From Phragmites australis (taxonomy: Eukaryota > Streptophyta > Magnoliopsida > Poales > Poaceae), in the NCBI RefSeq assembly GCF_958298935.1, contig NC_084940.1:17665146-17729145 (forward strand): a DNA stretch of 64,000 bases, in the 5' to 3' direction. This document shows positions 32,370 to 44,525 of this stretch, one piece after another (position 1 is the stretch's first letter; each line of letters begins with the position of its first letter). The notes beneath the pieces are model-generated. The model did no database searches. It had not been told where the DNA came from and was given only the letters and a program-made list of their open reading frames with translations. Position numbers and translations under genes: made by a program.

Positions 32370-33907
32370 GGAGAGAAGTAGAAAGATTCCGCTGTTTGAT
32401 GACCGTGATTTTTCGTACTGGAGGTGCGCATGAAGGCTTATCTTCTAAGCCAAGTAAGTGTAATATGGGAAATAGTTGACTCCAACTACGAGATCTCTGC
32501 TGCTTGTGTGACTGAAGTTCAAATCGAACAGTATGAGGCCAACAACAAGGCTATAAATATTTTGTTCACTAGCCTGAGTCAGAATGAGTTTGATAGGGTC
32601 CAATACTGTCGTACTGCCCAGGAGATCTAAAATAATCTATCTTCCATAAAAGCAATAATCAGATTAAGACCAGATGCCAAAGCACATACAATCAATAATA
32701 CCAAATATTTGTGCAAGACCCCGGAGAGTCTTTGGATGCGATGTTTGCTCGCTTTGATAGCATTGCTAGCAATCTTCAATCAACTAGTGTTTTGCTCTAT
32801 TCTAACCACGAGAGAGCGATCAAGCTTTTCTATGCTCTTGATCGTAGCATATGGAAAGTGAAGATCTCGAGCATTGAAGAGTCTCCAAGTTACGACACAT
32901 TGACTTGTGATGAGCTCTTCAACAAGCTCAAGTCCATCGAGATAGCCAAGGCGACTCAGATCGGTCTCAGAAAGCCCTTGTCTCAGAATATGGTGTTAGT
33001 TTCCGGACCTGGTGGTGATAATTAGTCTGCAGTTGGCTTTTATTGTGCTAACACTTCATTGAGTGGATTTGCTTTGTCTTCCTTGGTTTCTGTCACAGAG
33101 GAGCAGGTGGACGCGCTAGATGATGAGGAGCTTGCGCTGATTATGAAGAAGTTCACCCACTTCTACAACAATCGCCGAGACTGGAGAAGGGGTGGTTCTC
33201 GTGCCTGCTTTAAGTGTGGTGACACTATCTACTTCAAGGCGGACTGCCCTAAGCTCAAGAAGAGGGGGGACAGTGACCACAAGTACAACAAGCAAAAGAA
33301 GAAGAAAAAGAAGCCCTTCTTTAAGAGAAACTATGATAAGATGGCTAAGAAGGCGGCCAAGGTGGCTTCTAAGATGTTCGTGGTGGCTCTTAGCGACATC
33401 GACGCCTCTTTCAGCGAGGAGGAAAGCTCGAAGGAGGATGAACCACAAGCAAAGAATAAGAAGAATGCCAAGGACTTCACCGGCTTCTGCTTCATGGCAG
33501 ACAACAACAACGATGATATTGACCCCGAGCTGGATCCTTCTGAAGTATTATCTTCCTACCATCAGTTTTTCATCCAATTCAATACCTTGAATGATGCTCT
33601 CATTAGTCAGGATAGGTTACTTAAGAAAGTTATGCCTGAGTTGAAGGATCTTAGGCCTAATTATGTGTCTGTGTCTACTGAACTTGCATTGCTTAGATCC
33701 AGGCCTGATGTTAAGGAGTGTGAGAGTTGTCTGATTGTCATGGCTGAACTTACCGAGCTTCGTAATGTGCATGCTCAAGTCGCCAGTCGGCTTGAGAGTA
33801 TCGAGAAGAAGCTCCTTGAGGAGGAGTCTAGGTCTACTCTCTTAGTTGCTTGTAATAGAGAGGGTCACTCGGTTGGCTTTTGCTTTTGTCATAGGAGAAA
33901 TGAATAG
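32370..33907 (+). pseudogene. SIRE-like gag
   Basis: The start at about 32370 (R-K-I-P-L-F-D-D, then Y-W) is frameshifted into 32424-32630. A second part is 32711-33025 (L-D-A-M-F-A-R-F-D). The largest part is 33059-33907, with a Lys-rich region and one zinc knuckle at about 33208 (C-F-K-C-G-D...C) in which the His is Tyr. An acidic and then coiled-coil-like tail follows. At least two stops and a frameshift break it. Confidence 0.8.
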
Positions 33908-34079
33908 CGTGAGTGGGAGTGGAGCACCTGGGACATGTACCACCCCTCTGTTGGTGTACATGAGCATTTTCCTCACTTTCACTCACAAGTCCCTAGCGCT
34001 TTTTAGTCTCTTCGTAGAGGTGTTGCCCGATGTAGATCTTGCCATGGCTCAGATGGTTTTGGTCCACGTATAAGAGGTG

Positions 34080-37000
34080 TTGAGTCACAGCGCTTTGGCA
34101 GACCATGTTTTCCTCATTGTGGTACTCGCACTCATTGTATTAGACATATTTTACCTACAACTGCTTTTACCACTTCAGAGCAGATGACCCAGTATTGGAT
34201 TCCCAAGAGGTTTTTGATTAACCCTAGTATTGAGCCATTCACCTATTATTTTTCTCATATGTAGGTGGCAAGTGGAGACCTGGAGAACAAGTAGCTTATT
34301 GACTTTGATTGTTCACGGCACATGACCGGAGATTCATCATGGTTCTCCAGCCTCACCCTCGTGAAGCGACATAAGTACATCACATTCGGAAATGATCGGA
34401 AAGAAAGGGTGAAAGCCAAAAGTATGGTAAGAGTGTGATGAGCCTATGACTCCTTCGGATACGATCAATATTATCAATAATCCTCAAATCATACAAGGTC
34501 CAATTACAAGAGCACGTGCACGACAATTAGATCGCCAGGTGAACTCGTCACTTGCTGTTCATTCTTCCTTGGATGGATTACTACTAAATTCTTATGATGT
34601 TTTATTACTTAGAGACGTGGGAGAAGCAGCACAACCTTACCCATATGTCACCCCTCAAAGGCCAAGTCTACTCGGACATGAGGCTGAGCTCTAGTTGTGG
34701 TCATGATCAGGGTCGTGGTCATGGTTGAGTCTCAGGACAGCACTTCAGTAAAACGGGCATAACTCTCTCATACGAAGTCCGTTTTAGGCAATTTTGGATG
34801 TTCTACAAAGCTTATGACGAGCCCTTTCCAATGAATATGAGCTCAACCAAATATTCCTTATGATGTAGTTAGAGTCGAAGGAATAAGGTGTTACACTACT
34901 GTTTTGGACCTAGTTGGGTCTTTTAAATGTGTCAGAGTCGGAGTCCAGGTTGTGTACGCCTCTTTCCACGGCTGCACAACCCTAGATCAACCTCTTCAAT
35001 AGTCATCGTAGTTTAGGCTCGGGTTTAGCTTAGATTATTCTGTTTTAGATAGTTTTGTCGTTTATCGGTTTGTTGAACTCCAACTCGAGTACTTCATTGA
35101 TAATTAGCAATATTCAGATTGCATCTACCTCTTATTTCTTATGTTCTCAATTTGCTTGCAGGAAAAGCCTTCTTAGCGAGGTCAACTGCGTCTTGGAACG
35201 GTTGATAACCATGGAGTAGTGGTTGTGAGGGTTCTCGATCTATTCTGTTCAGAGACTTTGGATCATCAACGTCAAAACTCCACCAATCGACTTATCATAT
35301 TAGCTTTTGGAAGGGTGAATGAGAGTTTCACTCTCGAGGATATTGCTTTGGTGGAGCATCTGGGATCCAACATTCTCTTTATATCTCAGTTGTTGGATGA
35401 GGACTTAGAAGTGCATTTCAAATACGATACTTCTTGAGTTCTCAATTCTTCTGGCACTTTGATTTGCAAGATTTCTCGAGTTGGGAAAGTTTTTGGAGCT
35501 GATTTTTTTGAGTATCTAGGTTCTTCTCGTTATTTGATTGCTCAACCTTTTTTTGGCTTTGGATGTGGTATAGGAGACTAGTACACATGAGTTTTGATTT
35601 GCTTACGTTTGAGTGGCCTAGGCTTGATGCTAGGATTGTCCAAACTCAAGTTTGAGAAGAATCTTGTTTGTGCTCCTTGTCAGTATGGCAAGATGGTTAC
35701 TGTCTCCCACTCACCAGTCAATCTGGTGATGACTAAATGATCAGGAGAACTTCTCCATATGGACACTATGGGTCCTTCTCGGGTTCGTTCGGCAGGCAAA
35801 AAGTGGTATGTTCTTGTCATTGTTGATGACCTCTCTCGCTACTCTTGGATCTTCTTTCTTGTGAGTAAGGATGAAGTATTTTCACACTTTCGGAGCTTGA
35901 CTTTGAGATTGTTCAAAGAACTCCCTGGTGCATTGAAAGCAATCCACAATAATAATGACACCGAGTTCAAGAACTATCTCTTTGATGCTTTTTGTCTTGA
36001 GCGTGGCATTGAGGATCAATTTTTTGCCACACACGTTCCTTAGCGGAATAGTGTGGTTGAGAGGAAAAATCACAATTTGGCAGAGATGGCTAGGACGTGC
36101 TCGATGAGCATAGGACTCCTAGGAAGTTTTGAGCTGAGGCTATTAGCATGGCGTGCTACATCTCCAATCGAATTTTCTTACGCTTGATCTTGAATTTGAC
36201 TTCTTATGAGTTGCATTTTGAGAGGAAATCGAAGGTTTCACATTTGAGAGTTTTTGGGTATCGGTGCTTCATCCTAAAGCATGGCAATCTTGACAAATTT
36301 GAGTCGTATTCTTGCGATGGCTTTTTCTTAGAGTATTCTTTTTATAGTCATGCTTACAGGGTTTACAATCTTGATACTAACACAATCATAGAATCGTGTG
36401 ATGTAACTTTTGATGAGTCAACCCCCTGTGCTAGTTTTGTCTTTGAGTGTGCAGGTGATCAGGAGATGAGCGAGAGCATCTTTGTAGATGGTGACCTTCC
36501 AGCTCTTGATGATGATGAGATGATCCACTAATTCCCTCTACCACACCTGCTCTAGAGCTGGCTCCTACTTCTTCTACTCCAGCAGAGATTCCTGCAGCCT
36601 CTGCTTTCACTTTAGCTGCTTTCGAGCCTGCACCAGCAGTGTTTGAGGGGGAGGTACACTCACAGAGAGAGTCCCCTCAACATATTCAACAACTACACCC
36701 TTCATAGACGATGATCGGTGACATCATGAGAGAGTAATGAGGTCCAAATCTGCTTCTCATGCTCATTTTGTTGATTTTGTATTCGTTGCTTCTTTTAAGC
36801 CCCATGATGTTGGACATGCTTTATCTGATTTAAGTTGGGTCAATGCCATGCATGAAGAGCTTGAAATTTTTTAGAGGAACCAAGTTTGGGTCCTTGTAGA
36901 GCCACCCCCTAATGTTCACTCCATAGACACAAAATAGGTTTTAAAAAACAAGTAGAGGGGATAAACTTTGGAGAGACCTTTGCACCGGTAGCTAGACTAG

Positions 37001-37845
37001 AAGCCATTAGGATCCTCCTTGTATTTGCGGCATCCCGAGGTTTCAAGTTGTACCAAATAGATGTCAAGAGTGCTTTTGTTAATTGTTTCATCCAAGAAGA
37101 GGTCTATGTTAGATAACCATCAAGCTTTGAGCACATGAAATACCCACATAGAGCGAGGAGGTGGACCCGTGGGAGTACATGAGCATGATTGGTTCTCTCC
37201 TATACTTGATGGTGACAAGACCGACATCTACTTCACTATTTGCTTGTGTGCTCGCTTCCAAGTTTCACCGAGGATGTCTCATCACCAAGCGGTGAAACGT
37301 ATTCTGAGGTACCTCAAGCACACTCTCAAGTATGAACTTTGGTTTTCTACTTCCTCTTTGCTTTCTCTTTGAGGTTTTTTGGATGCAGATTTTGCTGGTT
37401 GTAGAATTGATGAAAAAAGTACCAGTGGTACTTGTCACTTCTTAGATACTTCTCTTGTGTGTTGGTCTTCTCGCAAATATTCTAACGTTGTGTAGTCTAC
37501 TACTAAAGTTGAATATGTAGCTACTGCTTACTATTGCTCACATATTTTGTGGATAGTTGCTACTTTAAGGGATTTTTAGTTGAATTTCAGGAGTTCTATT
37601 TTTGTGTGACAACACCAGTGCCATAAGATTAGCTAACAACCTAGTTCAACACTCCAGAACCAAACACATAGATATGAAATTCCCCTTTCTAAGAGACCAC
37701 AATAAGAAGTGAGACATTGAGTTGAGCTACATAGATACTCAACACTAGCTAGCCGATATATTCACAAAGCCTTCAGATGCTACAAGATTTGCCTATTTGA
37801 GAGGAGAGCTTGGTGTGTGTCATCCCTATGGTATTGTGTGAAAGG
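34080..37845 (+). pseudogene. SIRE-like pol (protease, integrase, RT, RNase H), decayed
   Basis: A protease-end motif (D-C-S-R-H-M-T-G) lies at about 34308. The conserved R-V-N...L-E-D-I-A-L-V segment resumes at 35313 after an 877-bp insertion. The integrase core spans 35755-36120 (V-D-D-L-S-R-Y-S-W); the usual S-D-N-G-T-E-F is here N-N-N-D-T-E-F, so the second catalytic Asp is Asn. RT is represented by its N-terminal half (36800-37130). It jumps to its C-terminal part at about 37160, losing the Y-V-D-D box. RNase H remnants lie at 37375-37600 and the end motif at 37745-37780. Stops are frequent. Confidence 0.82.
34436..35312 (+). mobile_element. 877-bp insertion inside the SIRE pol: Ty3/gypsy pol end plus non-coding DNA
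   Basis: It interrupts a conserved copia segment between K-S-M-V-R-V and R-V-N-E-S-F. It is flanked by GAGTG and GGGTG, a possible target duplication with one mismatch. It opens with a frame (34446-34694) reading G-P-I-T-R-A-R-A-R-Q-L, a motif typical of the end of Ty3/gypsy polyproteins in grasses. LTR-like non-coding DNA follows. Confidence 0.6.
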
Positions 37846-39220
37846 GAGTTGTCATTTGTACATACTCTATCTTACTTTTGTTATATTTGTATTACATTTA
37901 ATTATGTAAGATAATTATAGTAGTTAAGCTTTGACTTATATGTCTTTAGCATTTTTTATTGCTAAACTTGAATTTGGACTAAGTTTAGTAGTTATGTGGA
38001 GCAATTTTTTAATCTTAGACTCTTCGTGATGCTTTGACATGATATATTTAAAGCAAGCTTGCTTTCCTTAAGATAAAATTTAGCAATTTTATAAATCATG
38101 TAGGCTATGAAATACTACATTCTTGATCACCATGTTCGTAATTGCTTACGCTTAGTCAATGCTTGTGTTAAGGCTAGTTTGATAAATATCTTGCTCTAGG
38201 TCTTCTTAGTTTAAGACAGTGGATTGGGGAACATTACACTATATTTTCTGTCTTTGTTAAATGTTTAGCTCATGATAGAACCTTGGGGAATATATGTTCC
38301 TTTATTGCAAATGCACTACTTAACTTGATCTTGTGACCATCTTGATAACTTGTGCGAATCAAATAATCATGAAAAATCAAGTCTTTTGTGCTAAAATGTG
38401 ATCCAATACGGTTGTCTTGATGCCTCAAGGTGTTCACCGTACCCAGTCGCACAACACTTCACTTGGATAAGAAGCAACTTGAGAATAAAATAAAATTCAA
38501 ACTAATTGTTTAATTCTTTTCAATCACTTGATCAATCTAAGTCTTGGTTTTATATGTGAGTGTTTGCAAAGTCTATATCATGAACACTTGTTTGCCTAGT
38601 TTGAGGTTGAAATTAGCTAGTTCTTAATGCTTGTATTGCCTCAGTACGAGTGGATGCTTATGTGGTGGTCACTTTGAAAATGATTCAGCTATGTAAAATT
38701 AAATGTGCCAACCAATTCTTCGGATTTAGCTTGTCAAGCTTCATTTTATTGTGTCACTATCTTTTTTTAAGCCTCTATACGATTGTGAGCTCTACGTACT
38801 ACTTTATGAAACCCTTTGACATTTCTAGCTTTCGCAAATGCTTTGTGATATACTTGTAAAAGTTTATTTAGGATTGCATGTTCATAATATTTTATCATTG
38901 ATGTTTGCATTTCTAAAGGGGGAGAGCATATGCACAAAGATGAGAATATACATAAATATGCTTCAAAGAAGAGAAATGAGAATATTTGCAACAAACCTCA
39001 AAGAAAAATAAAAAATGTGCATTCATCAAGGGTGAGCATTTGTTTTTGAGTTTTTCTTGCTCTTTTGAGGTATTGGCTTATCTTTGCCTCTCTTCAGCCT
39101 TTTGCAATCCTTCTTATGCCAAGCAACATGTTTTGCTCTTTTTCGAGTTTTGGTCACTTGGATATGCTTTATCTCTTCAAACCCAAACCTTTGTGCCTCG
39201 AGGTGTTGTCAATACACTCA
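37846..39220 (+). other. 3' internal region of the SIRE-like element
   Basis: AT-rich DNA between RNase H and the polypurine tract, with no open frame over 90 codons. Its place matches the envelope-like region of SIRE elements, but I see no surviving coding signal. Confidence 0.5.
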
Positions 39221-39222
39221 TC

Positions 39223-39233
39223 AAGGGGGAGAT
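39223..39233 (+). other. polypurine tract of the SIRE-like element
   Basis: AAGGGGGAGAT directly precedes the 3' LTR. Confidence 0.8.
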
Positions 39234-40707
39234 TGAGAAACCAAGTTGAAATATACCTTGTTTTATATATGATGAGTAAGTGGTAAGGTTGTCGATTTGG
39301 TTTGTCGAGTTTTGGATTGCTTGAGCTTGATTTGAGCATTTTGATTATGAACTAACTGGAGTTGAAGTTGGAGAAATGTATTTGCTTGTCTCGTAGTGTG
39401 CAGTAACGGATTTAACTTAGTAGTCGACAATGGATGGTCGAGGCTAAGCGGGTGCTTGGTGCCAGATGATCTAGGAGGTCGGACGGAGTTAATGGTGATC
39501 CTAGCTGCACAAGTGGAGGTCAAGCAAAGCGTGAGACAAAGGATGAAGACGGCGTGTTGATAAAGTCAAGCGAAAGGGATGCTGGTGCAAGTGACAAGGC
39601 ATCCCGAGGGATCGGAAGCGGGGGAGACTTGCCGGCGGTTAGGATCGCAAGACGGAGTATATGTGTCGACATCAGAGCGCTTGCTTAAGGTGTAAGCAAG
39701 TGACGAGTCATGCTTTAAGAAGCATCCAGAGGGTTTCGCGATTTGGCCTCAAAACCGTGGGAGGACTAGAGGAGTACATGGCACCATCGCGAAGTTTGCG
39801 TCGAGGCGAAGCTATGTCATGAAGGCATCGCGACTATCCGATGAATGTAAAGAAAATGGATCAAAATACCTTCGATGGTAGGTAGGAGTACACTACAAGA
39901 GAGAAGTATTTTGGAAAAAGCTAGGAAACATAGGGGTCAAGTTTCCTAGGGGTAGAGCTATGTGAGAGATGAACTAGACACTTGAGTCTATTGTGCAACT
40001 CATTTGAGAGCCTAGTGTTAGGGTTTTAGAGGAGATGAATGATGAATGTTTAGCCTATGTATTAGGTGAGAGTTTTGAGTAAAAAATCTTTTTAATCCGC
40101 CTAAAATAGGACTGACTTATTTGAGTAATGAGATTTATATTTTTGCATATGCTTGAATTCTCCTTATTCTAGTTTTCCTCTATTGGTTCCCATGCATGTT
40201 TGCAAGTTTTTGGTGTTTCGTTGTGACTTTTGTTTTGGTTTTTGGGATGAATTTTCAGCACCTTGTGAAGTCATTCTTCTTATTTCTAGAGGCATAAAAA
40301 TTATATACGAGTGTATACTCATGGATCTTGAACTCTCTTGCCTCTAGATCATCAACTTGGAGAATTTTTTCAACTAGTGACCTTATCTTTGATTTTTGAA
40401 TCTTGGTCCAAATTTTGTGTGGGGATGAGTTATGGATTAGTTGCTATGGAACCTGATGTTCGATTCCAACCATGAGACCCACCTTTGATTGTATCTTCAA
40501 GTTTGGTTTTTGAATTCTTTGAGTTTCTATTTTGCTCTAGCCGGATCTTTCGGGTTGAGCTCTGTGTTTACGCTGTGTTTCTGTGTTTTGTGTTGCGCTT
40601 TGTTCTTGAGGTGCATTGGGTGACAAAATAGGAGAAGAACATTTATTTCGAAAGAAATTTGTTGATGCGCATATTCACCCCCTCTAGTCACCATTCTCGG
40701 TCCTACA
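39234..40707 (+). mobile_element. 3' LTR of the SIRE-like element (1474 bp)
   Basis: It runs from TGAGAAACC to CGGTCCTACA and aligns with the 5' LTR. AGTTC follows it. Confidence 0.85.
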
Positions 40708-42476
40708 AGTTCTTTTGCATAAATCATCATTTATGTAAAAATATTTGAAAAAGTAATAATTAAGTGAATAATTGTAAGTAAATAGGCACATAAAGATTCC
40801 AACCATCTTGATTTAACCAACCTTCCAACACCTCAACCATAGTTCCCACCACCAAGGTTGAACAACATCTCAATCATAGTTCTCACTACTATGATTGGCC
40901 AAAGCAACCAAAACATTAAGTTCTAATCATGTGAGATTTTTCTTACCACTCGTAACTGTGAGTACGGCTGATTAACTAGTTTTACACTTTACAGAGGTCA
41001 TACACTTTACCCATATGTCATGATTATTCATTATTCCAGTGGTGATCAAATACTTACACACTCTTAGCATGTGCATATCCGCTAAGGTTTCCGCTATGTG
41101 AATACACCTCATCAACGAAAACCCCTTTTGTGCCAATAGAACCCTAAAAGTACGCCATTCCATTCCACACAACCAGATGATCTGCACAATAATGAGAATA
41201 TGCAAATTAATTACCTAGACTCATTCCATCCCAGGCTTGTGGTTGTACTATTTACTCGAAAAGATCACTTCATGAGTCGGTCCTTAGATTTGAGTAAAGC
41301 TACCACAACCCAACCGTACATCATGTATCAGTCTCATCAAACCACTTGCTCAAATCCCTATACCATGTTGATATAAAAATTATACCATCATCTTTTACTT
41401 TAATTGCACAGGGCCACTATCAAAATTCGTAGATCCATCATCATGATCATCGTTCTAAAGCAAGGCTAAGCATCATCTAGCCTTTCATAACCCAAAACTA
41501 AACCATGGCTCCAAGGATGATAAGAGAAAACTAGAGCCTAACTCTTGGGATTCCCGATAAATTATTAGCATGTATGTTTGTAAAATAAAATATTTTAAAA
41601 ATTAAGATAAATATGAACACAACTTGTCTTCACTATACTCAGTTAAGATCTTCAAAATCTTTCAAGTATTTCTAGCTCCTCTATTTAGAGGGGATGGTGG
41701 GTGGTAGAGGGGTTCAACTACGGCCGGCAACGACAATGGTGGTCTCGAGCTTTGGAACTCCGGTGCGAGGGGTTTCCTATATCGATCTCACCTTGAAAAG
41801 TTGGGGCTTTGGTTTAGTATGCTTCAAGGTGGGCAGCTGGGTCACATATATACGCAGGGGGGCGGGAGACCTCAATTCTACTCGATTACAGTTCAGACAA
41901 AGTCCAGCTGTCACATGTCTAATCTCCTGATCGGATTCACAGCTTTAAATGAGATTTCGTTGCGGATAAGAGTCAAATTGATCGGATTCCTCTTCTTGTT
42001 TCCGAGCTTCTAGAAGTCGTTCGTGACTCCTGGTGTGGTGAATTGTCCTCGGCTAGGTCTCCTCCTACTCCTTTTCGGACTCCACATAGTAGCGACGCGC
42101 GGGGGAAAGAAGAGAGGAGGAAGATGATGGCTGGTGGATCAGGCTAGAAGAGGGAGTTGGCACATGGCCCAGAGAGAAAAGAGGAAGGGAGGGAAAGAGA
42201 GGGCGGCCGGGCAAGTGATTGGGTTGGTAGGTCGAGAGAGGGTGGGTTGGGTTTGGAATGTCGGCCCAAACTCCTTTCTCTTTCTCTTTAACCTTTTCCT
42301 ATTTCTTTTCTCCCTTTTTTATTCCTATACTTGTGTACTTATACTTGTACACTTATATATATACTCCTAATATATATACAAACACACATGAGCAATCAAA
42401 CAATTATCAAGCAAATATTTATTTACTCATACATATATACATAGATATATTCACTCATAAAAGAAAATAGTTCCTT

Positions 42477-42478
42477 CC

Positions 42479-42523
<45 letters not shown>
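42477..42523. repeat. (AT)n(GT)n compound microsatellite
   Basis: About seven AT units run into about sixteen GT units inside the minus-strand LTR remnant. Confidence 0.9.
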
Positions 42524-42526
<3 letters not shown>

Positions 42527-42671
42527 ATACACATATATACATAATTATATATATGTAAATATACATGCATACACATACATATACTTAGGATTTATTAGGT
42601 TTGCAAAAGTTTTGATTTTCTTTATAAAATAGTTTTTAATTTCTCTTGGATTCAGAAATTGGGTTGTTACA

Positions 42672-43512
42672 TAAAGTAAGCAAAAACAATGATATTCGAC
42701 GAATTTTCAAAGGTAACCCCACCTACTATAAAATTGAGATGTGGCAAAGGGAGCCTTCACACTATTTTTCCCATTATTCAAATTTTGGCGTAGCTACATC
42801 CCTAGATTTGTATCAACAAATAAGCATACATTGATAAAACATGGCAGAAGAGATTCAAAAAGAGGTTCCTATATTGACCTACCATGCTTAACTGATGTGA
42901 ATGGCAGCGATGCAATAATACTTCTGGATCCATATTCTATGCTGTAAAGTGAAATGGAGCAAAAACATTGAAGCAAGCATAGATAATTTTCTGTATGGCT
43001 AAAAAAATTCAGACATCCTATTCTTATCAATCATCATTTTGTTTATTGATATTGGACCCAATTATACAGATTAGACAAGCTATCACAATATAAACCAAAT
43101 AATGTTTTTGCCAAAAATTTTAAGCAAATAAAAATTAGTGCAAAGTGCAACCGAGAACATGCCAACAATTTATATTTTGTGCAGCCTTACCAAAGCCGCT
43201 AGTTCCAAGCACGTATGAGCAAGAGAGTGTGACTCGAGCAACATTCGATTTCTTTCCACTTTCCCTTCTGGCTACTTCATGATCTCATCAAAGGAGAGAA
43301 ACAAATACATATCTGAGTAAATAACTATTTGCTGACTAACACGAAGAGAAATAGCAGAACTTCATAAAATAGTAACAATACAAGCTGGCTTCCACAACTT
43401 CTTCTCCTTCCATAACCATCATCACCCATGGGTAGAAAGGCCTTCTGTCGGTATCAGTCTGTAAGCAGAATCTTGAAAGCTTCGTTACCTCAATCTCTAC
43501 ATAAGAACATGT
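42672..43512. other. flanking host DNA, possible exon fragment
   Basis: Mostly AT-rich. On the minus strand, 43462-43375 follows an acceptor-like TGCTTACAG and reads T-D-T-D-R-R-P-F-Y-P-W-V, which looks exon-like, but no partner exon could be joined. Left unassigned. Confidence 0.25.
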
Positions 43513-43936
43513 TGTCATGACGGCCAACCGGCCGCTCACAAGGGGCCAAGGATCACCACTGCAGTAGTAGAAGATAAATCTTACCTTTTAATTAAGAGAT
43601 AAGTTTGGTACATTAGGATTCGAGTTAATTTGTTTATTAGGGATAAATTTGATAGGAGATAAGTTAGGAGTCAAATTAAATTAGGACTGCTTAGAGATAA
43701 ATTTGAAAGGAGATAAATTACGAGTTGGAATTGATTCAGGATTGTAATTTTTCCTCTATATATAAAGGGGTAGCCACATATCATTGTAATCAAGCAAGAG
43801 AATAATTAATCTAAGTCTCTCCAAATATTCTAAGTCTCCTTCATCTATAGTCTAACCTCTTATCCTTAGCAGCCGATGTCGCTCGGCTATCCTCCCGATG
43901 AATGTTTAGTCCCCTTATGATCTTAGAACCATAACA
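43513..43936 (+). mobile_element. 5' LTR of the TRIM-like element (424 bp)
   Basis: TG...CA ends, with a TATATAAAGG promoter-like motif at about 43758. The whole LTR is matched by 44388-44525 plus 46181-46433. Confidence 0.8.
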
Positions 43937-44525
43937 TCTAGTATCAGAGATAGTTGATCCCGACCCAAAGCTTCAGCTGCGCTCTCATCTTCATCTACGC
44001 TGTCATTGGTTTTGTCATCGCGGTGACGTCACCGGAGCCAACTGAGGCGCTATCGCCACACCATATGTAGCCTTGATGTCGACATCCGCATGGAAGACGA
44101 CATGCGAGTCACCTTTTTTTTGACATGGGGCTACTGGGACTACAATGTGGCCACCACCCTGTAGCTCGAGGATGAGCTGCTCAAAAGGAGTGTAATATCA
44201 TGACAAGCAGCCGACCACTCATGAGGGCTAAGGATCACCATGACAGTAAGAGATAAAACTTACCTTTTAATTATGAGATAAGTTGGTATGTTAGGATTCG
44301 AGTTTTTTGACATGGGGCCTGCTGGGACTGCAATTCTGGCCCCCACCTTGCAGCTCAAGGATGAGCTGCTCAAAAGGAGGGGTGTAATGTCATGATAGGC
44401 AACCGACCGCTTGTGAGGGGCCAAGGGTCACCACAACAGTAGGAGATAAAACTTACCTTTTAATTAAGAGATAAGTTTGGTATGTTAGGATTCGAGTTGA
44501 TTTGTTTAGAGATAAATTTGGTAGG

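Larger units (their letters stand above)
30816..40707 (+). mobile_element. SIRE-like Ty1/copia retrotransposon, decayed
   Basis: Two diverged LTRs (30816-32305 and 39234-40707), both starting TGAGAAACCAAG, flank gag, integrase, RT and RNase H remnants in copia order. A 1.4-kb tail sits between RNase H and the 3' LTR. SIRE/Maximus elements have such a tail, sometimes with an envelope-like frame; none is open here. Flanking pentamers GGTTC and AGTTC look like a target duplication with one mismatch. Many stops, a catalytic substitution and a deletion in RT show an old, dead copy. Confidence 0.88.
30770..42671 (-). mobile_element. minus-strand Ty3/gypsy-type LTR remnant, split by a SIRE element
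   Basis: On the minus strand an LTR start TGTAACAACCC lies at 42671. The sequence below it has the features of a long grass LTR (GC-rich R region at 41690-42260, and later a stretch near 41000 resembling the ends of grass gypsy LTRs). It continues to 40708. Removing the SIRE element joins 40708 to 30815, and LTR-like sequence continues to about 30770, where gag of copy A begins. No gag or pol of this element remains. Confidence 0.5.
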
